A stretch of DNA of 64,000 nucleotides from Streptomyces aureus (GTDB lineage: Bacteria; Actinomycetota; Actinomycetes; Streptomycetales; Streptomycetaceae). Numbering within the stretch: the stretch's first letter is position 1; each line of letters opens with the position of its first letter. The notes beneath the pieces were generated by a model. The model had not been told where the DNA came from. It saw only the letters and a list, made by a program, of their open reading frames with translations, and searched no databases. Where the stretch lies: NCBI RefSeq assembly GCF_000725495.1, contig NZ_JNZD01000012.1, forward strand, positions 133,893 to 197,892. The letters run 5' to 3'. Shown here in pieces: positions 1 through 10,088 of this stretch. Both the position numbers and the translations under genes were made by a program.

Positions 1-26
1 GCGCGGTCGCCCACGACGAGGGCTGA
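1..26 (+). CDS. bldD: Probable C-terminus of BldD (5' end outside window)
   Basis: The third forward frame reads A-V-A-H-D-E-G and then TGA at 24-26, followed directly by a strong terminator. In Streptomyces the developmental repressor BldD (a c-di-GMP-responsive DNA-binding protein) is encoded next to nusB, and as I remember it ends in a similar RAVA-H-DE-type tail. Only seven codons are visible, so the call rests on neighbourhood and this short tail. It is convergent to nusB. Confidence 0.5.
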
Positions 27-55
27 ATCGCCTGAGGACAGCTCAGCAGAAACGT

Positions 56-101
56 GCCGCCGGGGTGGCCGGAACCTGATGGTTCCGGCCACCCCGGCGG
101 C
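56..101. terminator. Long perfect hairpin terminator after the bldD-like 3' end
   Basis: Perfect inverted repeat with 21-bp arms (56-76 and 81-101) and a TGAT loop, 29 bp after the stop at 24-26. No T-tract follows, as is usual for Streptomyces hairpin terminators. It is placed to end the plus-strand transcript. Confidence 0.85.
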
Positions 102-133
102 CGTCTGCGGGCCTCCCGAGGCTCCCGGGTACA

Positions 134-183
134 GGAACGCCGGAGGGCCCGCAGCGATCACGCTGCGGGCCCTCCGGCGTTCC
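134..183. terminator. Long perfect hairpin terminator after nusB
   Basis: Perfect inverted repeat with 23-bp arms (134-156 and 161-183) and an ATCA loop, 36 bp beyond the nusB stop on the minus strand. It ends the long minus-strand run and backs onto the bldD-side hairpin, so the two convergent units each have their own terminator. Confidence 0.85.
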
Positions 184-219
184 GTACGCCCCCTCGGGGC
201 CGTACGGCCGGGCTGTCGG

Positions 220-654
220 TCAGTCCTCGTCGCGGCGGAGCGAGGGCTTCAGGTCCTTCAGCCGGCCCAGCAGGCCGTTCACGAACGAGGGCGACTCGTC
301 CGTGGAGAACTCCTTGGCCAGCTGCACCGCCTCGTCGAGCACGACGGCGTCCGGGGTCTCGTCGACCCAGATCAGCTCGTAGGCGCCGAGGCGCAGGATG
401 TTGCGGTCGACGACCGGCATCCTGTCCAGCGTCCAGCCCACGGCGTACTGCGCGATGAGCTCGTCGATGCGCCGCGCCTTGGCGGCGTAGCCCTCGACCA
501 GTTCCATCGTGTATTCGCTGACCGGCGGCTGCCGGGTGTCGGACCGGGAGTGCCGGATCCAGTCCGCGAGGACCGTCAGGACGTCCACACCGCGCTGGTC
601 GCCCTCGAAGAGGATCTGGAAGGCGCGCTTGCGGGCCGTGTTGCGGGCAGCCAC
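220..654 (-). CDS. nusB: Transcription antitermination factor NusB
   Basis: 144 aa, the usual NusB length, beginning MAARNTARKRAFQILFEGD, a conserved NusB N-terminus that folds into the first helices of the all-helical bundle. NusB binds boxA RNA with NusE (ribosomal protein S10) and keeps RNA polymerase processive through rRNA operons. The start is GTG at 652-654, only 2 bp after the efp stop, so it is co-transcribed with efp and likely coupled to it. It is the last gene of the minus-strand run before the terminator at 134-183. Confidence 0.95.
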   Translation of the reverse strand: MAARNTARKRAFQILFEGDQRGVDVLTVLADWIRHSRSDTRQPPVSEYTMELVEGYAAKARRIDELIAQYAVGWTLDRMPVVDRNILRLGAYELIWVDETPDAVVLDEAVQLAKEFSTDESPSFVNGLLGRLKDLKPSLRRDED

Positions 655-656
655 GG

Positions 657-1223
657 TTAGCTGTTCACCCGGCCGAGGTAGTCGCTGGTGCGGGTGTCGA
701 CCTTGATCTTCTCACCGGTGGTGATGAAGAGCGGGACCTGGATCTGGTGACCGGTCTCCAGGGTGGCGGGCTTGGTGCCACCGGTGGAGCGGTCGCCCTG
801 GACGCCCGGCTCGGTCTCCTGGACGACCAGTTCGACGGCGGCCGGCAGCTCGACGAAGAGCACCGATCCCTCGTGCTGGGCGACGGTGGCCGTGAAGCCC
901 TCGATCAGGAAGTTGGCGGCGTCGGCGACGGCCTTGCGGTCGACCATGAGCTGGTCGTACGTCTCCATGTCCATGAAGACGAAGTACTCGCCGTCCATGT
1001 ACGAGAACTGCATGTCGCGCTTGTCGATCGTGGCCGTCTCGACCTTGACGCCGGCGTTGAACGTCTTGTCGACGACCTTGCCGGAGAGCACGTTCTTCAG
1101 CTTGGTGCGCACGAAGGCCGGGCCCTTGCCGGGCTTGACGTGCTGGAACTCGACGACGGACCAGAGCTGGCCTCCGTCGAGCTTGAGCACCAGGCCGTTC
1201 TTGAGGTCGTTCGTGGAAGCCAC
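657..1223 (-). CDS. efp: Translation elongation factor P
   Basis: 188 aa, full EF-P length: KOW-like N-terminal domain followed by two OB domains. EF-P enters the ribosomal E site and relieves stalling at polyproline. The N-terminal loop reads KPGKGPA with the tip lysine at residue 33. This PGKGP loop is known in actinobacteria, where the lysine works without the modifications needed in E. coli, and no modification enzyme gene lies nearby. Start GTG at 1221-1223. Several proline-rich proteins in this window (the P-loop protein at 2572, for example) would be natural clients. Confidence 0.96.
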   Translation of the reverse strand: MASTNDLKNGLVLKLDGGQLWSVVEFQHVKPGKGPAFVRTKLKNVLSGKVVDKTFNAGVKVETATIDKRDMQFSYMDGEYFVFMDMETYDQLMVDRKAVADAANFLIEGFTATVAQHEGSVLFVELPAAVELVVQETEPGVQGDRSTGGTKPATLETGHQIQVPLFITTGEKIKVDTRTSDYLGRVNS

Positions 1224-1282
1224 GGTTGCGGAATCTCCTGGACTGACGTGGACGACCCCGGCGCTCGCGCGCGGCCCGGAGG

Positions 1283-2389
1283 CTAGAGCGCGAGCAGTTC
1301 CTTGGTCGTGATGGTGAGTAGCTCGGGTCCGCCGTCCGCCTCAGGGCGTACGACGAGCGTGTCATCGATCCGGACACCGCCCCGGCCCGGGAGGTGGACC
1401 CCCGGTTCGACGGTGACCGGCACGCAAGCGTCCAGTTTACCCATGGCCGCGGGGGCTAGCTGCGGGTCCTCGTCGATTTCGAGCCCGACACCGTGCCCCG
1501 TCAGCGGTGGAAGGCCTTCCGTATGGCCTCCGGAGTCCAGTACCTGGCGGGCCTCGCGGTCCACGTCACGGTAGGCGGCACCGGGTGCCAGCGCCTCCCG
1601 TCCGGCCCGCTGGGCGGCGAAGACGAGGTCGTACAGCTCGATCTGCCAGTCGGCCGGAGACGTGCCGATCACGAACGTGCGGCCGATCTCGCAGCGGTAG
1701 CCGCGGTAGGTCGCGCCGAGGCAGACGGAGAGGAAGTCGCCCTCCTCGACACGCCGGTCGCTGGGCCGGTGGCCGCGGCGTCCGGAGTTCGGCCCGGTGC
1801 CGACCGAGGTCGCGAAGGCCGGGCCGTCGGCGCCGTGGTCGACGAGCCGGCGTTCCAGCTCCAGGGCGAGATGGCGTTCGGTGCGGCCGACGAGGATCGA
1901 CTCCAGGAGCTCGCCGAGGGCCTGGTCGGCGATCTCGGCCCCGATCCGCAGGGCGGAGATCTCCTCCTCGTCCTTGATCACCCGCAGCTGCTCCACCGCG
2001 CCGCCCAGGTCGGCCAGGCGCAGGCCCGGGGCGACGGAGCCGAGGGCGCGGTGCCGGCTGACGGTCAGATGGTGCTCCTCGACGGCGAGGGAGTCGGCGC
2101 CCCGCTCGGCCGCGAGGCCGGCCGCGGCGACGGCCGCATCACCTCCGGGGCGGGGCAGCACCCGGACCTCCAGCGCCTCGTCCGGGCGCCCTTCCGCGGC
2201 TTCGCCGGACGGCGGTCCGCCGCACAGCAACAGGTCCTCGTCGCCGCCGAGCAGGAGCACGGCGCCGAGCGGCGCGGCTCCCGCGAGATACCTCACGTTG
2301 GCGGGACGGGTGACGAGCGCCGCCGCGCTGCCGCCCGCCGCACAGCGCTCCCGGAGCCGCTCTCTGCGGGTCGCGTACACCTCTGGCAT
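1283..2389 (-). CDS. M24-family Xaa-Pro peptidase homologue with altered metal site
   Basis: 368 aa with the two-domain layout of M24 prolidase/aminopeptidase P proteins: creatinase-N-like domain, then a pita-bread domain ending in TGHGVGLE and VTVEPG. Three of the five canonical metal ligands are changed: the first Asp (usual IDxG) is Cys in SVCLGA, the second (usual SDxTRT) is Glu in CEIGRT, and the last Glu (usual RIED) is Asp in RIDD. The His and the first Glu are kept. By family knowledge it would be a cytoplasmic dipeptidase; by sequence it may be a weak or non-catalytic relative. ATG start. It lies upstream of efp in the same direction, 59 bp away, a pairing of pepQ-like and efp genes seen in many bacteria. 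Confidence 0.85.
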   Translation of the reverse strand: MPEVYATRRERLRERCAAGGSAAALVTRPANVRYLAGAAPLGAVLLLGGDEDLLLCGGPPSGEAAEGRPDEALEVRVLPRPGGDAAVAAAGLAAERGADSLAVEEHHLTVSRHRALGSVAPGLRLADLGGAVEQLRVIKDEEEISALRIGAEIADQALGELLESILVGRTERHLALELERRLVDHGADGPAFATSVGTGPNSGRRGHRPSDRRVEEGDFLSVCLGATYRGYRCEIGRTFVIGTSPADWQIELYDLVFAAQRAGREALAPGAAYRDVDREARQVLDSGGHTEGLPPLTGHGVGLEIDEDPQLAPAAMGKLDACVPVTVEPGVHLPGRGGVRIDDTLVVRPEADGGPELLTITTKELLAL

Positions 2390-2479
2390 GAACCGAGCCT
2401 ACGAGCGCCGCCGGGATGTCGCCGTTCCAGAGGGCCGGACGGGTGGCCCGCCGTCCGGGGGACACCGGACCGGGCACCC

Positions 2480-2502
2480 GAGGCCCCGCCGTCGGGGCCC
2501 TC
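2480..2502. terminator. Hairpin downstream of the P-loop gene
   Basis: GGCCCC (2482-2487) pairs with GGGGCC (2494-2499) across a 6-nt loop, and a second imperfect GC hairpin (CCGGCC...GGCCGG) follows at about 2511-2540. Both lie in the 182-bp gap between the P-loop gene and the peptidase gene and could end or attenuate the minus-strand transcript. Confidence 0.5.
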
Positions 2503-2561
2503 TCCCGGGACCGGCCCCTCCGTCGAGAGGAGCGGCCGGGGCGTCTCGGACCGGTCGAGGA

Positions 2562-2575
2562 GTGAGACGTCTCAC
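2562..2575. promoter_or_regulatory. Perfect 14-bp palindrome GTGAGACGTCTCAC
   Basis: A perfect dyad with no spacer, overlapping the stop codon of the P-loop gene and 173 bp upstream of the peptidase start. It could be an operator for a homodimeric regulator. The match is seen; the function is a guess. Confidence 0.35.
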
Positions 2576-3522
2576 CACTGGGGCGGGCTCGCGATGGCGC
2601 GGGCCAGGACCTCGTCCAGGACATGGGCCGTGGCCGCGACGTCGAGCTGGGAGTTGTCGATGATCGGGAGCCCGGAGCCGTACCAGCCGGCCATGCGGCC
2701 GTGGATCCGCGCGACCTCCTCGTCGCTGAGCCTGCGGTTGCCCGACCGCTCCGCGTTGCGCTCCAGGACCACCTCGAGGCCCGGCAGGAGCACCACCGGC
2801 AGCAGCCCGGGGCCCACGTGCCGCTTCCAGCCGCCGAGACCGACGACGGGCCGGTCCGGGAAGACGGCGTCGTCCAGGATGCAGGAGATGCCGTTGGCCA
2901 GGAAGTTCCGGGCGGCGAAGCCGCAGGTACGGCGGGCGAGACGATACTGCGCCTCGGAGTGGTCGTTCCATCCGGACTGCGGGTCGGCGAAGCCCGAGCG
3001 CACCCATTCGCGGACGTCGTCGAGGCTGATGTGGGCCGTGGGCACCCGACGGTGGTCGGCCCAGTACTTGGCGACGCTGGTCTTGCCGGCGCCGGCGGGG
3101 CCGATGAGCAGCACCGCGAGCGTGGTCGCCGCCGGGTCGGGCGCGCCCGTGGCGTGCGGCGGGGTCGGCATGGTCACCGAGACGCCCGGCGGCAGCTGGA
3201 CGTGTCCGGTGGTCTCCGGAGCGGGCGGCACGGGCGGGTGCGGCGGCGGCTGCGCCGAGGGGTGCTGGGGATGCTGCACCGTCGGATGCTGCGGAGGCGC
3301 CGCCGAGGGGTGCCGCGGTGGCTGCGGGGGCATCTGATGCGGCGGCAGATGGTGCTGCGGTGCCTGGGCGGGCGGGGCGCCGGGCGGAACCGGCGCACCG
3401 GCGAAACCCGGAGCGGGCGCGGGACCCTGCTGCCCCGGGTACTGTCCGGCCGGCGACCAGCCGGCGGCCGGCCCTTGCCCCGGCTGGTGGGGCGGCAGCG
3501 GAGCCCCCACTGCGTGCTGCAT
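2572..3522 (-). CDS. Proline-rich P-loop kinase/zeta-toxin-like ATP-binding protein
   Basis: 316 aa in two parts. Residues 1-130 are a Pro/Gln/His-rich, probably disordered region with many PP and HP pairs. Residues 131-316 form a P-loop domain with Walker A GPAGAGKT (141-148) and a following ISLDDVREWV segment, as in AAA_33/zeta-toxin or polynucleotide-kinase-like phosphotransferases that phosphorylate small molecules, nucleic acids or proteins. The substrate is unknown. ATG start. It sits between the shikimate genes and the efp/nusB pair, separated from aroB by a terminator. The polyproline tract would need EF-P, encoded two genes away. No antitoxin partner is visible, so a toxin role is not supported. 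Confidence 0.7.
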   Translation of the reverse strand: MQHAVGAPLPPHQPGQGPAAGWSPAGQYPGQQGPAPAPGFAGAPVPPGAPPAQAPQHHLPPHQMPPQPPRHPSAAPPQHPTVQHPQHPSAQPPPHPPVPPAPETTGHVQLPPGVSVTMPTPPHATGAPDPAATTLAVLLIGPAGAGKTSVAKYWADHRRVPTAHISLDDVREWVRSGFADPQSGWNDHSEAQYRLARRTCGFAARNFLANGISCILDDAVFPDRPVVGLGGWKRHVGPGLLPVVLLPGLEVVLERNAERSGNRRLSDEEVARIHGRMAGWYGSGLPIIDNSQLDVAATAHVLDEVLARAIASPPQW

Positions 3523-3597
3523 CCGGTGCCACTCCGTCTCGTGCAGGCGATGAGCTGGCGGACGGGACGCGGGCCCCGTCGCTACTGAACGGTACCT

Positions 3598-3629
3598 TCC
3601 CCGGCCGCCGTTGTGTGAACGGCCGGGGA
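3598..3629. terminator. Terminator after aroB
   Basis: Arms TCCCCGGCCG (3598-3607) and CGGCCGGGGA (3620-3629) with a 12-nt loop in the 190-bp gap between the aroB stop and the P-loop gene start. It probably closes the aroC-aroK-aroB transcript. Confidence 0.7.
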
Positions 3630-3712
3630 CGGTGCGAAGTGCCCGGGAGGGAGAGGCAAAACGGGCTGAGCAGGTGCGCTTCGGAGGATAAGACCCCGCG
3701 CGGTGGCGCCGG

Positions 3713-5312
<1,600 letters not shown>

Positions 5313-5316
<4 letters not shown>

Positions 5317-6497
5317 CGGATGGCCAGGTTCTCGAGGTACGAGCGGACGTTGCGGCGGGTCTCGGTGACGGAGTCGCCGCCGAACTTCTCGGCCACCGCG
5401 TCGGCGAGGACGAGGGCGACCATGGCCTCGGCCACGATGCCGGCGGCCGGCACGGCGGAGACGTCGGAGCGCTGATGGTGGGCCTTGGCGGCCTCGCCGG
5501 TGGCGACGTCGACGGTGGCCAGCGCGCGCGGCACGGTGGCGATCGGCTTCATCGCGGCGCGGACGCGCAGCAGTTCGCCGGTGCTCAGTCCGCCCTCGGT
5601 GCCGCCGGCGCGGCCGGAGACGCGCCGGATGCCGTCGGGGGTGCCCACGATCTCGTCGTGGGCCTGGGAGCCGGGGACGCGGGCGAGCTCGAAGCCGTCG
5701 CCGATCTCGACGCCCTTGATCGCCTGGATGCCCATCAGGGCGCCGGCGAGGCGGGCGTCCAGCTTGCGGTCCCAGTGGACGTGCGAGCCGAGGCCGACGG
5801 GGACGCCGTAGGCGAGCACCTCGACGACCCCGCCGAGGGTGTCGCCGTCCTTGTGGGCCTGGTCGACCTCCGCGACCATCGCCTTCGAGGTGTCGGCGTC
5901 CAGGCAGCGCAGCGGGTCGGCGTCGAGCCGGTCGACGTCGGCCGGGGTCGGGTAGACACCCCCCGGGGCCTTCACGGAGCAGAGTTCGACGACATGGGAG
6001 ACGATCTCGATCCCGGCCGTCTCCTTCAGGTACGAACGGGCGACGGCGCCGAGCGCGACGCGGGCCGCGGTCTCACGGGCGGAGGCGCGCTCCAGGATCG
6101 GCCGGGCCTCGTCGAAGCCGTACTTCTGCATGCCGGCGAGGTCGGCGTGGCCGGGCCGCGGGCGGGTCAGCGGGGCGTTGCGGGCGAGCCCGTCGAGGAT
6201 CTCCTGGTCGACCGGGTCGGCCGACATGACCTGCTCCCACTTGGGCCATTCGGTGTTGCCGACCATGACCGCGACCGGGGAGCCGAGGGTGAGGCCGTGC
6301 CGGACGCCGCCGAGGAAGGTGACCTCGTCGCGCTCGAACTTCATCCGGGCACCGCGTCCATAACCCAGGCGCCGCCGGGCGAGGTGGTCCGCCACCATCT
6401 CCGTGGTGATCGGCACGCCGGCGGGAAGGCCCTCCAGCGTCGCGACAAGTGCGGGACCGTGGGACTCCCCCGCGGTCAGCCAGCGCAACCTGCTCAA
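5313..6497 (-). CDS. aroC: Chorismate synthase
   Basis: 394 aa. It performs the last shikimate step, 1,4-elimination of phosphate from EPSP to give chorismate, using reduced FMN. The start [17 protein letters not shown] carries the conserved GESHG motif, and the second signature region with RASARET is present. The first codon is TTG (6495-6497), supported by a GAGGAG ribosome-binding site a few bases upstream and by family length. First gene of aroC-aroK-aroB. The upstream gap to aroE is 312 bp, so a promoter probably lies there. Confidence 0.96.
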
Positions 6498-6746
6498 CGG
6501 TGCTCCTCATGCTCGCGCCCTGGTACTGCTGCTGCGTACACGTGTGCTCGCGTACGGCGACGGCGCGACCGGGTGCGCGGCCCTGGCCCGCCGCCTCCGA
6601 TCCTCCCACGTCCGGGGACGGAAACCGGCCGTAGGTCCATCAGGCGGACGCACCCGCCCGGACCGGGCACTGCCAGGGGCACGGCGAGGGGCCTTGCCGA
6701 CGCCGGCCCCGGGTGGCGTCGCGGACCGCCCGCGAAGCCGGTCGCC
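6498..6746. other. Intergenic stretch between aroE and aroC
   Basis: Most of the 312-bp gap between the aroC start and the aroE stop. I see the aroC ribosome-binding site and a short ACACGTGT palindrome near 6537, but no convincing promoter hexamers, gene or leader structure. Its aroE-proximal end holds the tandem duplication described separately. Confidence 0.4.
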
Positions 6747-6824
6747 GCTCTCCGCGGGGCGGCACGCGGCCTAGTGCCGGTCGCCTAACTCCGCAGGGCG
6801 GTACGCGGCCTAGTGCCGGTCGCC
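6747..6824. repeat. 39-bp tandem duplication spanning the aroE stop codon
   Basis: Two 39-bp units, 6786-6824 and 6747-6785, differ at only about five positions, and a third copy starts just beyond. Read on the minus strand each unit begins GGCGACCGGCAC and then TAG, so the last four codons and stop of aroE are repeated in phase downstream. The unit is exactly 13 codons long. Confidence 0.85.
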
Positions 6825-7670
6825 GTTCTCGCCGCGGGCGGCGAGGGCGTGCTCGCCGGCCTTGCGCATGGCGACGAGCGGGGCCGGGGTCCGGCCGGTC
6901 ATCTGCTCGACCTGGAGCACCGCCTGGTGGACGAGCAGGTCGAGTCCGCCGACCACGGCACCGCCGTACGCCGACCAGCGGGCGGCGAGGTCGGTCGGCC
7001 AGGGCTCGTAGAGCACGTCGAAGAGGGTCGTGGGGCGTCCGGGGACGGCGGCGGCCAGCGCGTCCGTGGTGCCGGCCGGGGTCGTGGCGATCACCAGCGG
7101 CGCGTGCAGCGCCCGCTCGGCGTCGGCCCAGTCCTCGGTGCGCAGCTCGATCCCGAGGCGCTCGCCCCACTCCCGCATCTCGGCGGCCCGCTCGGGGCTG
7201 CGGACGTACGCGACGACCTCGCCGGTGCAGATCCGGGCGAGGGCGGCGAGGGCGGAGGAGGCGGTGGCGCCGGCGCCGAGGACGGCGGCCGAGTCGACCT
7301 GCTCGATCCCCCGCTCGCGCAGCGCGGCGACCATGCCGGGGATGTCGGTGTTGTCGCCGACGCGCCGCCCGTCCGCGGTGAGGACGACCGTGTTCACCGC
7401 CTCGACGGAGGCGGCCGTCTCGCTGATCTCGTCCAGCAGCGGCATGACGGCCCGCTTGAGCGGCATGGTCAGCGACAGCCCGGCCCACTCCGGTCCGAGT
7501 CCCTCGACGAAGGCGGGCAGTGCCTGCTCGTCGACCTCGAAGCGGTCGTACGTCCAGTCGCCGAGGCCCAGCTCCCGGTAGGCCTCCCGGTGCAGGACCG
7601 GGGAGAGGGAGTGGGCGATCGGGGAACCGAGCACCGCGGCCCGGCGGACTTCAGTTGCCGGAGCTGGCAT
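6810..7670 (-). CDS. aroE: Shikimate dehydrogenase
   Basis: 286 aa from the ATG at 7668-7670. The frame stays open further upstream, but that part overlaps mltG and does not resemble AroE, whereas VLGSPIAHSLSPVLHREAY at the chosen start is the classic substrate-binding N-terminus. It reduces 3-dehydroshikimate to shikimate with NADPH. LTMPLKRAV supplies the catalytic lysine, NTDIPG the aspartate, and VLGAGATASS the Rossmann glycine motif. It overlaps the end of mltG by 20 bp, so the two are coupled. The third pathway enzyme here is thus separated from aroC by 312 bp. Confidence 0.94.
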   Translation of the reverse strand: MPAPATEVRRAAVLGSPIAHSLSPVLHREAYRELGLGDWTYDRFEVDEQALPAFVEGLGPEWAGLSLTMPLKRAVMPLLDEISETAASVEAVNTVVLTADGRRVGDNTDIPGMVAALRERGIEQVDSAAVLGAGATASSALAALARICTGEVVAYVRSPERAAEMREWGERLGIELRTEDWADAERALHAPLVIATTPAGTTDALAAAVPGRPTTLFDVLYEPWPTDLAARWSAYGGAVVGGLDLLVHQAVLQVEQMTGRTPAPLVAMRKAGEHALAARGENGDRH

Positions 7671-9489
7671 TGAACTTGTCCTTGAGTTTCTCGAACTGGG
7701 CCAGCGTCTTGGCGAATTCCGTGTTGTTCTGGCCGTCGGTCGCCACGAAGTACATCCAGCCGTCCTTCGTGGGATTGAACACCGCACGGAAGGCGTCGTC
7801 GCCGGGATTGCCGATCGGCCCGGGCGGCAGACCCCGGTGGTAATACGTGTTGTACGGGTCCGGATTGCTGTTGATCTCGGACTCGCCGATATTGATTTTG
7901 CTCTGGCCCTTCAGGTAATTGAAGGTCGAGTCGAACTGCAGCTTCTGGTTGGTCTCGGTGTTGGTGCTCTTCAGACGGTTGTAGACGACCTCCGCCATCT
8001 TGCGGTAGTCGTCGTGGGTCTTGCCCTCCGCCTGGACGAGGCTCGCGACCGTGACCACCTGCAGCGGATCGTCGAGCTTGAGCGTCTTCGCCTTCGCCAC
8101 GAGTCCCATCGCCGCGTACTTCTTGTTCGCCTGCGCGACCATGCCCTTCAGCACCGCCTCGGGCTTCATGCCCTTGGCGGCGGGGTAGGTCAGCGGATAC
8201 AGGAACCCCTCCAGGGGGTCCTTTATGTCCTTGTTCGTGTTCGCCCAGCTCGGCAGCCCGAGGCTCTTGTACTCCTTCTTGGCGACGGCGCTGGTCGTGC
8301 CCTTGGCGAACCCGAGTTTCGTGTCGATCAACGCGTAGACCTGGGCATTACGGGCCCCGGGAAACACGGTCACGTTGTTCTGGCTCTTGGGGTCGAGCAT
8401 CAGCGCGACGGCGGCCTTGGCCGACATTCCCTTGCGGAGGATGTAGGCGCCCGCCTGGATCGACTTGCCCTTGGGGTTTTCCGACTGGGCGGAAACGAAC
8501 GCGTCCACGCTCTTGACGACACCGGCCGCCTTCAGCTTCTGGCCGATGACATAACCGCCCTCGCCCTTGGCGATTTCGACGGGAACCTGTCCCGTTCCCT
8601 CGCCGGCGAAGTCGGGGGCCGAGCCGAAACGATTCTGGTAATAGTGGTACCCGAAATACCCGGCGCCGGCGAGACCGCCGCCGAAGACCGCCACGACCAC
8701 GAGGCAGGCGCAGCCGCTGCGGCGCTTCTTGCCCTTGCCGCCGCCTCGCTCCTTGCCGCCCTTGCGCTCACCGCGTCCGCGGCGCTTCTTCGGGTCGTCG
8801 TCCTCGTCGAAGTCGTCGTCATCGTCGTCGCCACCCGCGAAGAAGGCGTGCTCGCCCTGGTCCGGGCCCGGATCCCAGTCCGGCTCGGGGTCGGGTTCGG
8901 GCTCGGCGCGGCGCCGGGCCGGCGGCTCGGGCGGCGGGTAGGCGTCGGGGGTGGTGTACGAGTCCGGCTGCTCGGCCGCGTACTGGCCCGCGTACGGGTC
9001 GGCGCCGTCCCCGGTGTACGGCACCTGCGGATGCGCGCCGGTTCCGCCATCGGGGTACTGCGGCTGCCCCTGACCCGGGTACTGCTGCCGGCCCTGCCCG
9101 GGGTACTGCTGCTGACCCTGGCCGTCGAACTGCTGCTGACCCGGGTACTGCTGCTGCCCCTGACCGGGGTACTGCTGCGGATACTGCTGCTGCGGGTACT
9201 GCTGCCCCTGGCCGGGGTACTGCTGCTGGCCCTGACCCTGGTACTGCTGGCCCTGGTACTGCTGCTGTCCGGGGTACTGCCCCTGCTGGCCCTGCTGCGC
9301 GTACTGCTGCTGCCCCTGGTACTGCTGACCCTGGCCCCAGTCGCCCTGCTGCTGCGGATAGTGCTGCGGCTGGCCGCCGTCGTAGGCGGACTGGCCGTCG
9401 GCGGCCTGCCCGCCCCATCCGCCGTCCCCGTACAACGGGTCCTCCGGATGCCACGGTTCGGAGCCAGAGCCCCGGCCATACTCAGTCAT
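7651..9489 (-). CDS. mltG: MltG-type endolytic transglycosylase with Gln-rich N-terminus
   Basis: 612 aa from the ATG at 9487-9489. Residues 1-220 are cytoplasmic and low-complexity: about 100 residues (40-145) of repeated QQQYPGQGQ units, then acidic Pro/Glu and a run of Asp at 221-232. A very basic patch (234-257) precedes one membrane helix (about 259-284), and the extracytoplasmic MltG/YceG domain follows (about 310-612). MltG cleaves nascent glycan strands at the membrane and sets their length. The segment aligned with the catalytic glutamate region reads ASLVQAEG. Codon use in the catalytic part is less GC-biased than in its neighbours. It lies between ruvX and aroE, as in other actinobacteria. 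Confidence 0.88.
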   Translation of the reverse strand: MTEYGRGSGSEPWHPEDPLYGDGGWGGQAADGQSAYDGGQPQHYPQQQGDWGQGQQYQGQQQYAQQGQQGQYPGQQQYQGQQYQGQGQQQYPGQGQQYPQQQYPQQYPGQGQQQYPGQQQFDGQGQQQYPGQGRQQYPGQGQPQYPDGGTGAHPQVPYTGDGADPYAGQYAAEQPDSYTTPDAYPPPEPPARRRAEPEPDPEPDWDPGPDQGEHAFFAGGDDDDDDFDEDDDPKKRRGRGERKGGKERGGGKGKKRRSGCACLVVVAVFGGGLAGAGYFGYHYYQNRFGSAPDFAGEGTGQVPVEIAKGEGGYVIGQKLKAAGVVKSVDAFVSAQSENPKGKSIQAGAYILRKGMSAKAAVALMLDPKSQNNVTVFPGARNAQVYALIDTKLGFAKGTTSAVAKKEYKSLGLPSWANTNKDIKDPLEGFLYPLTYPAAKGMKPEAVLKGMVAQANKKYAAMGLVAKAKTLKLDDPLQVVTVASLVQAEGKTHDDYRKMAEVVYNRLKSTNTETNQKLQFDSTFNYLKGQSKINIGESEINSNPDPYNTYYHRGLPPGPIGNPGDDAFRAVFNPTKDGWMYFVATDGQNNTEFAKTLAQFEKLKDKFNASSGN

Positions 9490-9612
9490 CGATCCCCTAC
9501 GAGCCGCGAGCCGGCAGCGGCCGGCTCGCGTGGCCCGGCTCCCGTCCGCCTCTTTACCGTGCGACGGCTGTTCGAACACCACCGCATCGGGCGGAACGTT
9601 ACCGTATCGCGA

Positions 9613-10077
9613 TCACATGACCACTTCGACGCCCTCCCCGGGCGACGTGCCTGACACTCGTTCGGATTCCAGGGCTTGCTGCAGGATCACGACGGCGGCA
9701 GCCTGGTCGATCACCGACCGGCCCTTCTTCGTCTTCACACCCGCGGCACGCAGTCCCTGCCCGGCGGTGACCGTGGTCATCCTCTCATCCAGGAGCCGAA
9801 CCGGAACAGGAGCAATCCCTTCCGCGAGCTCCTGGGCGAAGGCCCGGACCTTGACGGCGGCGGGACCCTCGCCCCCCTTGAGGGAGCGAGGGAGTCCGAC
9901 GACGACCTCGATCGGCTCGTACTCCTCGACGAGCTGCCGCAGCCGGCGGTGGGCGGCGGGGATGTCACGTCCCGGGACCGTCTCCACCGGAGTGGCGAGG
10001 ATCCCGTCGGGGTCGCACGAGGCGACCCCGATCCGGGCGTCCCCGACGTCGATCGCGAGACGACGTCCTCTGCGCAT
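9613..10077 (-). CDS. ruvX: RuvX/YqgF family Holliday-junction resolvase-like protein
   Basis: 154 aa. RNase H-like fold starting RRGRRLAIDVGDARIGVA, where the Asp is the first catalytic acid, with VVGLPRSLKG in the middle and LLDERMTTV (conserved DER) near the C-terminus. The family acts in 16S rRNA 5'-end maturation and possibly junction resolution. ATG start, 11 bp after alaS, same direction; this alaS-ruvX-mltG-aroE order is widespread in actinobacteria and Firmicutes. Confidence 0.92.
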   Translation of the reverse strand: MRRGRRLAIDVGDARIGVASCDPDGILATPVETVPGRDIPAAHRRLRQLVEEYEPIEVVVGLPRSLKGGEGPAAVKVRAFAQELAEGIAPVPVRLLDERMTTVTAGQGLRAAGVKTKKGRSVIDQAAAVVILQQALESERVSGTSPGEGVEVVM

Positions 10078-10088
10078 GTCCGCGGCCC

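Noticed and set aside
2572..3522. Zeta-toxin of a toxin-antitoxin pair
   Set aside because: The P-loop domain is similar, but no epsilon-like antitoxin gene is next to it and the gene sits in a housekeeping run.
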